Of a DNA stretch of 59,972 nucleotides, positions 47,597 to 56,511 are shown piece by piece. The stretch comes from Flavobacterium sp. (GTDB taxonomy: Bacteria; Bacteroidota; Bacteroidia; Flavobacteriales; Flavobacteriaceae), in NCBI GenBank assembly GCA_017984035.1, contig JAGOAF010000003.1:1-59972 (forward strand). The letters are read 5' to 3'. The position numbers and the translations under genes are program-made. The notes beneath the pieces were generated by a model. That model saw only the letters and a list, made by a program, of their open reading frames with translations. It was not told the DNA's origin and made no database searches. How positions within the stretch are numbered: the first letter of the stretch is position 1; each line of letters begins with the position of its first letter.

Positions 47597-48370
47597 TTAA
47601 TTATAAACACGGATGTAATCTACTTCAAAAGTTGATGAGATAAAATCCGGATCAATTACGCCCCCAAAATTACCTCCCATAGCACAATTAATAATGAAGA
47701 AAAAATTCTGATTAAAAGGCAATGCCGAAGTATTACTAAAGGAATGAAACAATGTATCATCAACATAAAAATTAATAGTATCTGCACTCCAGTCTAAAGC
47801 ATAAATATGAAATTCTGAAGAAGCATTTGAAATAGCAGCCGTTTTAGAAACTGCATTACCCCCTGAAAAATTGGGATAATGTAACGTTCCATATATTTTG
47901 TTTTGTGTATTACCCACATGTTCCATAATATCAATTTCACCACATGCAGGCCAACCTACTGTTGTTATAGTATCGCCTAGCATCCATAGAGCAGGCCAAG
48001 TTCCTTTGCCAAAAGGCAGCTTTGCTTTTATTTCTACTTTACCATATTGGAAGGAGAATTTGCCTTGTGTTTTAAGTCGTGCCGAGGTATAATTACTACT
48101 TAGGTAGGATTCTTTAATTGGTGTAATGATTAACTTACCATTTAATACTTTGACATTTTCGGCCCGATTGGTATAGTATTGAGCTTCATTATTACCCCAG
48201 CCCCAATCACCTGTCCCTAAATCATATGCCCATTTTGAAGCATCTGGGGCACCATCAACATTAAATTCATCTGCCCATACCAATTTTTGATATTTATTAT
48301 CTATTCGGTCGTTTTGACTATGAGCTTGAGTTATAAATAATAAAAAACCTAAAATACATCCTACTTTCAT
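47597..48370 (-). CDS. GH16-family beta-glucanase (laminarinase-type), exported
   Basis: Endo-beta-1,3-(1,4)-glucanase. The 257-residue protein has a signal peptide (MKVGCILGFLLFITQAHSQ) and the GH16 active-site motif GEIDIMEHVG with nucleophile Glu145, Asp147 and acid/base Glu149, in the wider pattern ALWMLG ... EIDIMEHVG ... LHYP typical of laminarinases. No C-terminal secretion domain or carbohydrate-binding module. I chose the ATG at 48370; an upstream TTG at 48391 is unlikely. It is the first gene of the operon, which has no susC/susD. Confidence 0.92.
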   Translation of the reverse strand: MKVGCILGFLLFITQAHSQNDRIDNKYQKLVWADEFNVDGAPDASKWAYDLGTGDWGWGNNEAQYYTNRAENVKVLNGKLIITPIKESYLSSNYTSARLKTQGKFSFQYGKVEIKAKLPFGKGTWPALWMLGDTITTVGWPACGEIDIMEHVGNTQNKIYGTLHYPNFSGGNAVSKTAAISNASSEFHIYALDWSADTINFYVDDTLFHSFSNTSALPFNQNFFFIINCAMGGNFGGVIDPDFISSTFEVDYIRVYN

Positions 48371-48494
48371 AACTATTGTTTTAAATGGCAACTGAATCCA
48401 AATTATTATTTTACAACATCTAAAAATAGATTAAAAAAATCAATAATAAATATATCCATGGCAAATAATATAGATTGGATAAGTTTATAAAAAC

Positions 48495-48530
48495 AAAAAG
48501 CGCTAATAAACTCGTGTATTAGCGCTTTTT
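48495..48530 (-). terminator. Terminator of murF
   Basis: AAAAAGCGCTAATA (48495-48508) pairs with TATTAGCGCTTTTT (48517-48530) across an 8-base loop; T-rich run follows on the minus strand. Confidence 0.9.
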
Positions 48531-48548
48531 ACTACTTCTTTTTTAAGG

Positions 48549-49832
48549 TCACAAAACATCCAAAACTCTTTCTAAAGCCATACCTCTAGACCCTTTAATC
48601 AAAAGGGTACTAGCTACAATCGGTTGGGTTTTTAAATACAAAGCTAAATCCTCGAAGGCAAAATGAAAATGAAAATTTACTTTATTCAATCTTTGGGTAT
48701 AAAAATCAGCGCCAACAAAATGGCAAACAATATCTTCTTGATGCAATAAAGAATCTACAATTTGTTTGTGTTCTTGAAAACTTTCTTCTCCCAATTCAAA
48801 CATATCACCTAATACTACGATCTTGTTTGGTTTGTCTAATTGTTTGAAATTTTCAATTGCTACTGCCATACTGCTAGGATTAGCATTGTAAGCGTCTAAA
48901 ATAATTTGATTAGTCCCTTTAGAGATCATTTGTGATCTATTATTTTCCGGAACGTAACCTTCTAAAGCTGATTTAATTGCAATATTAGGGATTTCAAAAT
49001 ATTTCCCTATAGCAATTGCTGCATTAAGGTTGTTTGCGTTGTAGAGCCCAATTAAGTGCGAGGTGATTATTACATCTTGAAATTCAATGGTCACAAAAGG
49101 ATTTGCAGTTACTTTTGTAATTGAAACATTAGCTTCTTGTTTATTAATTCCAAAAGTATACTGATTAAAGGACTTCGTTTTTTCAACTTGAATTGGGTCT
49201 TCTAAATTCACAAATGCCCGTTTATTATTTTCAGATAAAAAATGATACATTTCACTTTTACCTTCAATCACTCCAGCTACACCTCCAAACCCCTCTAAAT
49301 GCGCTTTACCAAAATTAGTAATATACCCAAAATCAGGTTGTGCCAATGCACACAAAAACTCAATTTCTTTTTTATGATTGGCGCCCATTTCTACTATACC
49401 TATTTCTGTTTCAGAAGTAAAAGACAGTAAGGTTAACGGAACTCCAATATGGTTATTTAAATTCCCAACGGTTGCTTTAGTTTTATATTTAGACGAAAGT
49501 ACCACATGAATCAATTCTTTAGTAGTAGTTTTCCCATTACTCCCTGTAAGCGCAATAATTGGCAGTTTCAAATAATTTCTATGAAACTTTGCTAATTCTT
49601 GAAGTGTTGAAAGACTATCGCTTACCAATATAGTTCTATGGTCAATAAAATAATCCGAATTGTCAATTACAACATAAGAAGCGCCTTTTTCTAATGCTTC
49701 TTTAGCAAAAGTATTAGCATCAAAATTTTCCCCTTTTATAGCTACAAAAAAGGAATGTTGCTGAATTTTTCGAGTATCAATTGAAACCGATGTACATTTT
49801 AAAAATAAATCATGAATTATTGCTATATCCAT
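48549..49832 (-). CDS. murF: UDP-MurNAc-tripeptide : D-Ala-D-Ala ligase
   Basis: Last cytoplasmic Mur ligase, which adds D-Ala-D-Ala to the peptidoglycan precursor. The 427-residue protein has the N-terminal domain start FLKCTSVSIDTRKIQ, the ATP loop ALTGSNGKTTTKEL, the central VEMGANHKKEIEFLCALAQP and the C-terminal ILDAYNANPSSM. It follows gldJ on the same strand, but a strong hairpin lies between them (49852-49879). Confidence 0.96.
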   Translation of the reverse strand: MDIAIIHDLFLKCTSVSIDTRKIQQHSFFVAIKGENFDANTFAKEALEKGASYVVIDNSDYFIDHRTILVSDSLSTLQELAKFHRNYLKLPIIALTGSNGKTTTKELIHVVLSSKYKTKATVGNLNNHIGVPLTLLSFTSETEIGIVEMGANHKKEIEFLCALAQPDFGYITNFGKAHLEGFGGVAGVIEGKSEMYHFLSENNKRAFVNLEDPIQVEKTKSFNQYTFGINKQEANVSITKVTANPFVTIEFQDVIITSHLIGLYNANNLNAAIAIGKYFEIPNIAIKSALEGYVPENNRSQMISKGTNQIILDAYNANPSSMAVAIENFKQLDKPNKIVVLGDMFELGEESFQEHKQIVDSLLHQEDIVCHFVGADFYTQRLNKVNFHFHFAFEDLALYLKTQPIVASTLLIKGSRGMALERVLDVL

Positions 49833-49851
49833 TTTAAATAAAAATTTATAA

Positions 49852-49879
49852 ACAAAAAGCCCTTAAAAGGGCTTTTTGT
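49852..49879 (-). terminator. Terminator or attenuator between gldJ and murF
   Basis: ACAAAAAGCCCTT (49852-49864) and AAGGGCTTTTTGT (49867-49879), a 13-base perfect stem with a 2-base or, after opening, 6-base loop. It lies 17 bases after the gldJ stop and would limit read-through into murF. Confidence 0.8.
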
Positions 49880-49895
49880 CGGAATACTTTAAAAA

Positions 49896-51584
49896 CTAAT
49901 TTCTAGGTCTTTTCTTATTTTGTGATTTTGAACCAACTCTTGACATTGCACATCTAAATCCGATATAATCGGTTGCCATATCTTGAGGGAAATATCTTCT
50001 TTGGGCTGGATCCAACCAATACGCTCTATCTCTCCAAGAACCACCTTTGTAGACTCTAACTTTATCATCAATCAATGTAGTTCTCTTGTTAGATTTATCA
50101 AATTTTCTTACCATTTTTCCTAAACTATCAACTGTGACATTATGTTTAGGAGAATTGTACATGTTTTTTGCATCTTTTGTTGACTCTGATGAACCAAACT
50201 TAAATTCTTTACTTGACTGTTGATCTCCATCTCTATAATTCAAGTTATTACTTCTGTCAAAATTTTGTCTCAAGTAGGTTTCATTTTCATCTACTGGAAC
50301 TTGAACTAATTGACCTGGCAAAGTTCGAGCAATTACTTTTCCATTACTTAGCGTATCAAACTTCATAGTTTCTTTGGTAACAATCTCAGCCTTGCCTTCT
50401 TTGCCTATTTTATTTTTAGTATATAAATTACCTCTAAAATAATTAAAATCATTAAACTCGTTATCTACAATAGGTCGGTAAACATCCGCAACCCATTCGG
50501 CAACATTCCCTGCCATATCATACAAACCAAAATCATTAGCTGGATATTTTTTTACTTCATTAGTAATATCAGCACCATCATCTGACCAACCAGCTATTCC
50601 ACCATAATCGCCGTTTCCTTGTTTGAAATTAGCCAACTGATCGCCTTTTGTTTGACGTTTCCCAGAACGTGTATATTGACCAGACCATGGGTATTTTTTT
50701 TGCCCTTTATAAACGTTATATTCTCTTTGTCCTACATCTGCAGCTGCTGCATATTCCCATTCTGATTCTGTTGGCAATCTATATTCTGGTAATAACAAAC
50801 CTGATGATCTTTGTACATATATATTTTTTTGAGCAATCACTTTTCCGTCTTTACCGGTTTTAGTTCCTTTTGCAGCAGCACCTTTTCTCCCTTTTAAAAC
50901 AATTTTTTCATCACCGCCGAAAGAAGAAGTTGGGGAATTTAAATAGGTCTCTGTATTAAAAGAATTTTCTGCAGTTACGTCTAATGTTTTTGCATCCTTT
51001 TTTAAATAACCATTTTTCTCTAATAATGCTTCATTGACACGATCTGTTCTCCATTTACTAAACTCATTAGCTTGAATCCAGTTTACTCCCACAACAGGAT
51101 AATTAGAATAGGCAGGGTGTCTTAAATAATTATTCGTCATATTCTCACTGTAACCTAATCGATTTCTCCAAACCAATGTATCAGGTAAAGCTCCTTCATA
51201 AATATTTCTATAATTTTCTTCACTGGGTGGAAATACATCTTTCAACCATTGCAAATATTCCAAATACATTAAATTTGTAACCTCCGTTTCGTCCATATAA
51301 AAAGATTGAACGTGTTGCTGATTTGGGGAATTATTCCAATCATGCATAACATCATCCTGAACTTTACCCATGGTGAAAGTTCCACCTTCAATAAAAACCA
51401 ATCCAGGACCAGCATCCTGATCACCCGCTTTTTTAAAACCGCCTTTTTTATTTTTTACATTCCACCCAGTAGCTCTTGAGCCACCTTTTCCTGAGCTTGA
51501 TGACTTTTTATTACAACTTGAAACACCTAACATTATTACTAAAGACAATAGTAATTGTAAAAATTTTCTGTTATTCACTTTCAT
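49896..51584 (-). CDS. gldJ: Gliding motility lipoprotein GldJ
   Basis: Outer-membrane lipoprotein needed for gliding and type IX secretion in Flavobacterium johnsoniae; it has a formylglycine-generating-enzyme (FGE-sulfatase) fold but is not known as an enzyme. The 562-residue product has a lipoprotein signal with Cys24 in GVSSCNKKSSS, then VFIEGGTFTMGKVQDD, YMDETEVTNLMYLEYLQWL, and the C-terminal GGSWRDRAYWLDPAQRRYF. Length agrees with the F. johnsoniae protein (about 560). I chose the ATG at 51584; an ATG at 51695 would add 37 residues that hide the signal. Confidence 0.93.
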   Translation of the reverse strand: MKVNNRKFLQLLLSLVIMLGVSSCNKKSSSSGKGGSRATGWNVKNKKGGFKKAGDQDAGPGLVFIEGGTFTMGKVQDDVMHDWNNSPNQQHVQSFYMDETEVTNLMYLEYLQWLKDVFPPSEENYRNIYEGALPDTLVWRNRLGYSENMTNNYLRHPAYSNYPVVGVNWIQANEFSKWRTDRVNEALLEKNGYLKKDAKTLDVTAENSFNTETYLNSPTSSFGGDEKIVLKGRKGAAAKGTKTGKDGKVIAQKNIYVQRSSGLLLPEYRLPTESEWEYAAAADVGQREYNVYKGQKKYPWSGQYTRSGKRQTKGDQLANFKQGNGDYGGIAGWSDDGADITNEVKKYPANDFGLYDMAGNVAEWVADVYRPIVDNEFNDFNYFRGNLYTKNKIGKEGKAEIVTKETMKFDTLSNGKVIARTLPGQLVQVPVDENETYLRQNFDRSNNLNYRDGDQQSSKEFKFGSSESTKDAKNMYNSPKHNVTVDSLGKMVRKFDKSNKRTTLIDDKVRVYKGGSWRDRAYWLDPAQRRYFPQDMATDYIGFRCAMSRVGSKSQNKKRPRN

Positions 51585-51981
51585 ATTTTTATAAAATAAA
51601 TTTGTCGTCTGGTTGTTTGTATATAACGATCTATTTAATGTTACTTTTTGATCAAAAGTAGCTATTATGGTCAAACTTGAGACAACAAAACGCAAATTTA
51701 TAATATTTATTATTAAAATTAAACTTTGAACTATATTTTTACTTACAAAAACAACTTAAAATACACTATATTTATTGATTCCTGCGTTAAAGCCATTTAT
51801 TTATAATTGATTTACAATAAAAGATTAAAAACTAGGTTATAGTGTAGGGCTATTTTTAAATTAAAACTCCAATTATATATAATACTTAATTTAAATATTT
51901 TTAAGGTCGATAAATCACTATCTTATATCTTGAAAATAATCTAAAATTAAATTACTTTTGTTTACTTAACATCATTTTAAA
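51585..51981. other. AT-rich spacer between gldJ and porV; no gene seen
   Basis: About 397 bases of very AT-rich DNA with no convincing ORF. It holds the -7 box TAAATTTG for gldJ (minus strand, 51700-51693; no matching TTG) and the porV promoter (51930-51960). In F. johnsoniae this place is occupied by porU, which is not found here or as a remnant. Confidence 0.7.
51930..51960 (+). promoter_or_regulatory. Promoter of porV
   Basis: TTG (51930-51932), 20 bases, TACTTTTG (51953-51960), about 15-20 bases before the expected start region and 21 before the ATG at 51982. Confidence 0.8.
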
Positions 51982-53145
51982 ATGAATAAAAATCTCATTT
52001 TCTTAATCTTTTTACTTGCTTTTTCAACCGGACAAGCACAACAAAGAGTAATTACTACAAGCACCCCCTTCTTGATGGTAGCGGCCGACGCTAGAGCAGC
52101 CGGAATGGCTGATATTGGAATTGCTACTTCGGCTGATGCTTTTTCACAACAATGGAATCCCGCTAAATTTGCCTTTTCAACTGCAGAACAGGGATTTTCA
52201 ATAAGCTACACGCCTTACCTTACCGATCTAGTTAATGACATATCATTAGGTCAAGTATCCTATTTTAATAAAATCAATGAACGAAGTGCGTGGGCTACAA
52301 GTTTACGCTTTTTCGGGCTTGGAAATATTGAACTACGGTCGGATGCATATGAACAAGCTAGGATAATTTCTCCCAATGAATTTTCATTAGACGGTTCGTA
52401 TTCATTACAACTTAGCAACACTTTTGCTATGGCTGTTGCTGGAAGATACATTCGGTCTAATCTGAAAATCCCAACAGAAAACACAGATGCATCCTCAGCT
52501 AACTCATTTGCAGTGGACGTTGCAGGATTTTACCAATCAGAAGAAAAGGTGTATACTAATTTTAACGGGATTTGGAGAGCTGGATTTAATATTCAAAATT
52601 TAGGTCCAAAAATAAATTATGATAATGACGAGTTTAGCTCTAATTTCATTCCTGCCAATTTAAAAATCGGAACCGGATTTGAATTTATTTTTGATGAAGA
52701 CAACAAGATCAGCACAAATATAGAATTGAATAAACTTTTGGTTCCCACGCCACAAGATCCAGATTTAAACGGAGATGGGACAATCACCGCTTCAGAAAAC
52801 GAACAAACAAAAAGCAAGTATATACAAACAGGATGGGTGTCTGGATTATTTCAATCCTTTGGTGATGCTCCAAATGGATTTAGTGAAGAAATTAAAGAAA
52901 TTACCTACGCATTAGGAACCGAATATGTTTATAAAGATGCGTTTGCAGTTCGTGCTGGCTATTTTCATGAGAGTCCTGACAAAGGGGCTCGCAACTATTT
53001 CTCCATGGGGGCCGGATTTAAATACACATCTTCTAAAATTGATGTTTCCTATTTGTTTTCAACTTCAAAAGTGAGAAACCCCTTGGAAAACACACTTCGA
53101 TTTTCTCTAACATTTAATTTTGGAGACAACTACAGCACAAAATAA
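51982..53145 (+). CDS. porV: Type IX secretion outer-membrane protein PorV (LptO)
   Basis: Outer-membrane barrel of the FadL family that shuttles T9SS cargo from the translocon to the sortase PorU. The 387-residue protein has a signal peptide ending STGQAQ, the PorV start TTSTPFLMVAADARAAGMAD, SADAFSQQWNPAKFAF, and a barrel ending in FSLTFNFG. cdd follows 28 bases later. The normal partner porU is missing from the locus. Confidence 0.92.
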   Translation: MNKNLIFLIFLLAFSTGQAQQRVITTSTPFLMVAADARAAGMADIGIATSADAFSQQWNPAKFAFSTAEQGFSISYTPYLTDLVNDISLGQVSYFNKINERSAWATSLRFFGLGNIELRSDAYEQARIISPNEFSLDGSYSLQLSNTFAMAVAGRYIRSNLKIPTENTDASSANSFAVDVAGFYQSEEKVYTNFNGIWRAGFNIQNLGPKINYDNDEFSSNFIPANLKIGTGFEFIFDEDNKISTNIELNKLLVPTPQDPDLNGDGTITASENEQTKSKYIQTGWVSGLFQSFGDAPNGFSEEIKEITYALGTEYVYKDAFAVRAGYFHESPDKGARNYFSMGAGFKYTSSKIDVSYLFSTSKVRNPLENTLRFSLTFNFGDNYSTK

Positions 53146-53173
53146 TCTCATGAAAAACGATCCTGGTTATAAA

Positions 53174-53656
53174 ATGAAGACAATAACAATTGAGACCCAT
53201 TTCAGTATTTTTGAATCAATTCAAGAATTGCCAAAAGACATCCAACGTTTAATGCTTGAAGCGATTTCAACCAGAAAAACAGCTTACGCACCCTATTCTA
53301 ATTTTAAAGTTGGAGTGGCACTAGAATTAGACAATGGCGAAATAATTTTGGGTTCCAATCAGGAAAATGCGGCTTACCCTTCTGGTCTTTGTGCCGAAAG
53401 AGTTGCAGTATTTTACGCAGGAGCAAAATACCCTGAAGCTAAAATTACCAAAATGGCAATCTCAGCTGCGTCTGACAACACAACAACTGGCGCTCCAATT
53501 CCGCCATGTGGTGCGTGCAGACAATCTATAGCGGAATATGAAATAAAACAAAATAGCCCAATTGAAATCTATTTCATGGGAGAAATTGGATCTATATACA
53601 AATCAGATTCTTTAAAAAACTTACTCCCTCTCCTTTTTGATAAAAAGTTCTTATAA
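53174..53656 (+). CDS. cdd: Cytidine deaminase (tetrameric type)
   Basis: Pyrimidine-salvage enzyme that deaminates cytidine and deoxycytidine. The 160-residue protein has the zinc site Cys-Ala-Glu in PSGLCAERVAVFYAG and PPCGACRQSIAEYE, three cysteines as in tetrameric CDAs, and the substrate motif YAPYSNFKVG. I chose the ATG at 53174 (MKTITIETHF) as typical for flavobacterial Cdd; ATGs at 53150 and 53120 are upstream, the latter inside porV. Confidence 0.92.
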   Translation: MKTITIETHFSIFESIQELPKDIQRLMLEAISTRKTAYAPYSNFKVGVALELDNGEIILGSNQENAAYPSGLCAERVAVFYAGAKYPEAKITKMAISAASDNTTTGAPIPPCGACRQSIAEYEIKQNSPIEIYFMGEIGSIYKSDSLKNLLPLLFDKKFL

Positions 53657-53705
53657 AAAAACTCAAAAAATAGCATATTAATTTTAGTGCTAAGTTGGAA
53701 TGTCT

Positions 53706-53713
53706 TATTTTTG
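53706..53713 (+). promoter_or_regulatory. -7 box of pdhA-pdhC
   Basis: TATTTTTG at 53706-53713, with TTA in place of TTG 19 bases upstream (53684-53686). Leader of about 65 bases to the ATG at 53784. Confidence 0.55.
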
Positions 53714-53783
53714 CACTTCGCAAATTTGTGTGAGGAAACTATTTTGCGTTATTAGGTATAATTGATAACACAACATTATTCAA

Positions 53784-54782
53784 ATGAAAGAAGTTACAAA
53801 AGAAGTTTATTTAAAGTGGTACGAAGACATGCTACTTTGGAGAAAGTTTGAAGACAAACTTGCAGCATTATACATTCAACAAAAAGTAAGAGGATTTCTC
53901 CACTTATACAATGGTCAGGAAGCCGTTTTAGCAGGTGCTTTACATGCTATGGATTTGACCAAAGACAAAATGATTACTGCATACAGAAACCACGTACAAC
54001 CTATTGGTATGGGTGTTGACCCTAAAGCTGTAATGGCTGAACTTTTAGGAAAAGTAACAGGTACTTCAAAAGGTATGGGTGGATCCATGCATATTTTCTC
54101 TAAAGAACATCGTTTTTATGGCGGTCATGGTATTGTAGGAGGTCAAATACCTGTAGGTGCCGGATTAGCATTTGCTGATAAATATTTTGAAACTGGAGGT
54201 GTTACGATGACTTACTTTGGAGATGGAGCAGCGCGTCAAGGTTCATTACACGAAGCGTTTAACATGGCTATGCTGTGGAAATTACCAGTTGTATTTATCG
54301 TTGAAAACAACGGATATGCCATGGGAACTTCAGTGGAAAGAACTGCTAACCACACTGATATATGGAAATTAGGATTAGGATATGAAATGCCATGCGGTCC
54401 TGTTGATGGAATGAATCCCGTTAAAGTAGCAGAAGCAATGACAGAAGCTATAGAAAGAGCACGTCGTGGAGACGGACCTACATTCTTGGAAATGAAAACA
54501 TACCGATACAGAGGTCATTCTATGTCTGATGCACAACTATACCGTTCAAAAGAGGAGATAGAAGAATACAAAAAAATTGACCCTATTACACAAGTTTTAG
54601 ATGTAATTAAGGACAAAAAATATGCTACTGAAAAAGAGATTGATGCCATTGACCAAAGAGTTAAAGATTTGGTTGACGAGTGTGTTAAATTTGCAGAAGA
54701 ATCTCCTTATCCAGAAATTCAGCAATTATACGACGTAGTATACGAACAAGAAAACTATCCATTTTTACCTCATAAATTATAA
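53784..54782 (+). CDS. pdhA: Pyruvate dehydrogenase E1 component, alpha subunit
   Basis: Thiamine-diphosphate-dependent subunit that decarboxylates pyruvate. The 332-residue protein has the phosphate-loop region FGDGAARQGSLHEAFNMA and the TPP-binding GDG-x26-NN pattern ending IVENNGYAMGTS, plus YRYRGHSMSD. pdhC follows 6 bases later. The beta subunit gene is not in the window; flavobacteria commonly keep pdhB elsewhere. Confidence 0.95.
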   Translation: MKEVTKEVYLKWYEDMLLWRKFEDKLAALYIQQKVRGFLHLYNGQEAVLAGALHAMDLTKDKMITAYRNHVQPIGMGVDPKAVMAELLGKVTGTSKGMGGSMHIFSKEHRFYGGHGIVGGQIPVGAGLAFADKYFETGGVTMTYFGDGAARQGSLHEAFNMAMLWKLPVVFIVENNGYAMGTSVERTANHTDIWKLGLGYEMPCGPVDGMNPVKVAEAMTEAIERARRGDGPTFLEMKTYRYRGHSMSDAQLYRSKEEIEEYKKIDPITQVLDVIKDKKYATEKEIDAIDQRVKDLVDECVKFAEESPYPEIQQLYDVVYEQENYPFLPHKL

Positions 54783-54788
54783 TCAGTT

Positions 54789-56408
54789 ATGGCTACAATA
54801 GTAACAATGCCTCGTTTGAGTGATACAATGACAGAAGGAACGGTGGCAACATGGCTTAAAAAAGTTGGAGATAAAGTAAGCGAAGGAGATATCCTAGCCG
54901 AAATTGAAACAGATAAAGCTACTATGGAATTTGAGTCCTTCAATGAAGGAACACTTTTACATATAGGTATTCCAGCTGGAGAAACAGCACCAGTAGATTC
55001 TTTATTAGCCATTATTGGAAATGAAGGAGAAGATATTACCGCTTTGTTAGTTAGCGGTGCTACAACTGCAGCTCCAGTTATTGAAACAACTGCAAACGAA
55101 CCAAAATCTGAAGCTCCTGCAGCTCAACCTGCAGCAGATCTACCAGAAGGAGTAATTGTAGTAACAATGCCTCGATTAAGTGATACAATGACTGAAGGAA
55201 CAGTAGCTACTTGGTTAAAAAAAGTAGGTGATGCTGTTGCAGAAGGAGATATTCTTGCCGAAATCGAAACAGACAAAGCTACTATGGAGTTTGAGTCATT
55301 CAATGCTGGAACTTTATTATATATTGGAATTCAAGAAGGAAGTACTGCACCAGTAGATAGCTTATTAGCAATCATTGGACCTGCAGGAACAGATATTAGT
55401 GGAGTGGCTAACAACTTTAAAGCAGGCGGAGCAACAACTCCAATTGCAGAAGAAACTAAAGCTGCACCTGCTGAAAAAGCAGCTCCAATCACACAAGAAG
55501 CAGCAAATGACGGACAACGTATCTTAGCTTCACCATTAGCAAAGAAAATTGCTAATGATAAAGGAATTCAATTATCACAAGTAAAAGGTTCTGGAGAAAA
55601 TGGACGTATCGTTAAAAGCGATATCGAAAACTTTACTCCATCTGCAACTAGCGCAACAACTGCTGCTGCACAACCACAAGAAACAGCAAAAGCCTCAGCA
55701 CCACAAGTATTTGTTCCTGCTGGTGAAATTTTCACAGAAGAAATTAAAAACTCGCAAATGCGTAAAATCATTGCGAAACGTTTAGCTGAATCTTTGTTTA
55801 CAGCACCCCACTACAATTTATCAATTGAAGTTACCATGGATGAAGCCATGAAATCAAGAGCGGTAATCAACAGTGTTCCTGATACCAAAGTTTCTTTCAA
55901 TGATATGGTAATTAAAGCCTGTGCATCAGCATTGAAAAAACACCCAATTATCAATTCGCAATGGCGAGAAGATGCTATTATCATCAATCACCACGTAAAT
56001 ATTGGAGTAGCTGTAGCTGTGGAAGACGGATTAGTTGTACCTGTTTTACGTTTTACAGATGCAATGAGTTTATCACAAATTGGAGCAAGCGTAAGAGATT
56101 TGGCTGGTAGAGCGAAAAACAAAAAATTACTTCCTAACGAAATGGAAGGAAGTACGTTTACAGTATCTAACCTTGGTATGTTTGGTATAACTGAGTTCAA
56201 CTCAATCATTAACCAACCTAACTCTGCTATCCTATCTGTAGGGGCAATTGTTGAGAAACCAGTAGTTAAAAACGGACAAATTGTTGTTGGAAACACTATG
56301 ATGTTATCATTAGCTTGCGATCACCGTACCATTGATGGTGCGACTGGAGCACAGTTTTTGCAAACATTAAAACAATATATTGAAAACCCAGTAACTATGC
56401 TGGCATAA
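54789..56408 (+). CDS. pdhC: Pyruvate dehydrogenase E2 component, dihydrolipoamide acetyltransferase
   Basis: Core of the pyruvate dehydrogenase complex. The 539-residue protein has two lipoyl domains (about 1-78 and 122-198) with lipoyl lysines Lys43 and Lys163 in ETDKATMEFES, Ala/Pro-rich linkers, an E3-binding domain (about 240-275, LASPLAKKIANDKGI) and the catalytic domain ending in the active-site DHRTIDGA. The two lipoyl repeats are nearly identical at protein level, a sign of tandem duplication. A terminator follows. Confidence 0.96.
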   Translation: MATIVTMPRLSDTMTEGTVATWLKKVGDKVSEGDILAEIETDKATMEFESFNEGTLLHIGIPAGETAPVDSLLAIIGNEGEDITALLVSGATTAAPVIETTANEPKSEAPAAQPAADLPEGVIVVTMPRLSDTMTEGTVATWLKKVGDAVAEGDILAEIETDKATMEFESFNAGTLLYIGIQEGSTAPVDSLLAIIGPAGTDISGVANNFKAGGATTPIAEETKAAPAEKAAPITQEAANDGQRILASPLAKKIANDKGIQLSQVKGSGENGRIVKSDIENFTPSATSATTAAAQPQETAKASAPQVFVPAGEIFTEEIKNSQMRKIIAKRLAESLFTAPHYNLSIEVTMDEAMKSRAVINSVPDTKVSFNDMVIKACASALKKHPIINSQWREDAIIINHHVNIGVAVAVEDGLVVPVLRFTDAMSLSQIGASVRDLAGRAKNKKLLPNEMEGSTFTVSNLGMFGITEFNSIINQPNSAILSVGAIVEKPVVKNGQIVVGNTMMLSLACDHRTIDGATGAQFLQTLKQYIENPVTMLA

Positions 56409-56430
56409 AATAAAGCACAAATTGTAATTA

Positions 56431-56465
56431 ATCCCGTTTTGTTAAATCAGAACGGGATTTTTAAT
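56431..56465 (+). terminator. Terminator of pdhA-pdhC
   Basis: AATCCCGTTTTG (56431-56442) and CAGAACGGGATT (56449-56460), 12 bp with one G-T pair, then a T run. Confidence 0.88.
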
Positions 56466-56511
56466 TTAAATATCTCAGATTTCGTAATTTTAAAGTCTCA
56501 TACATAAAAAA

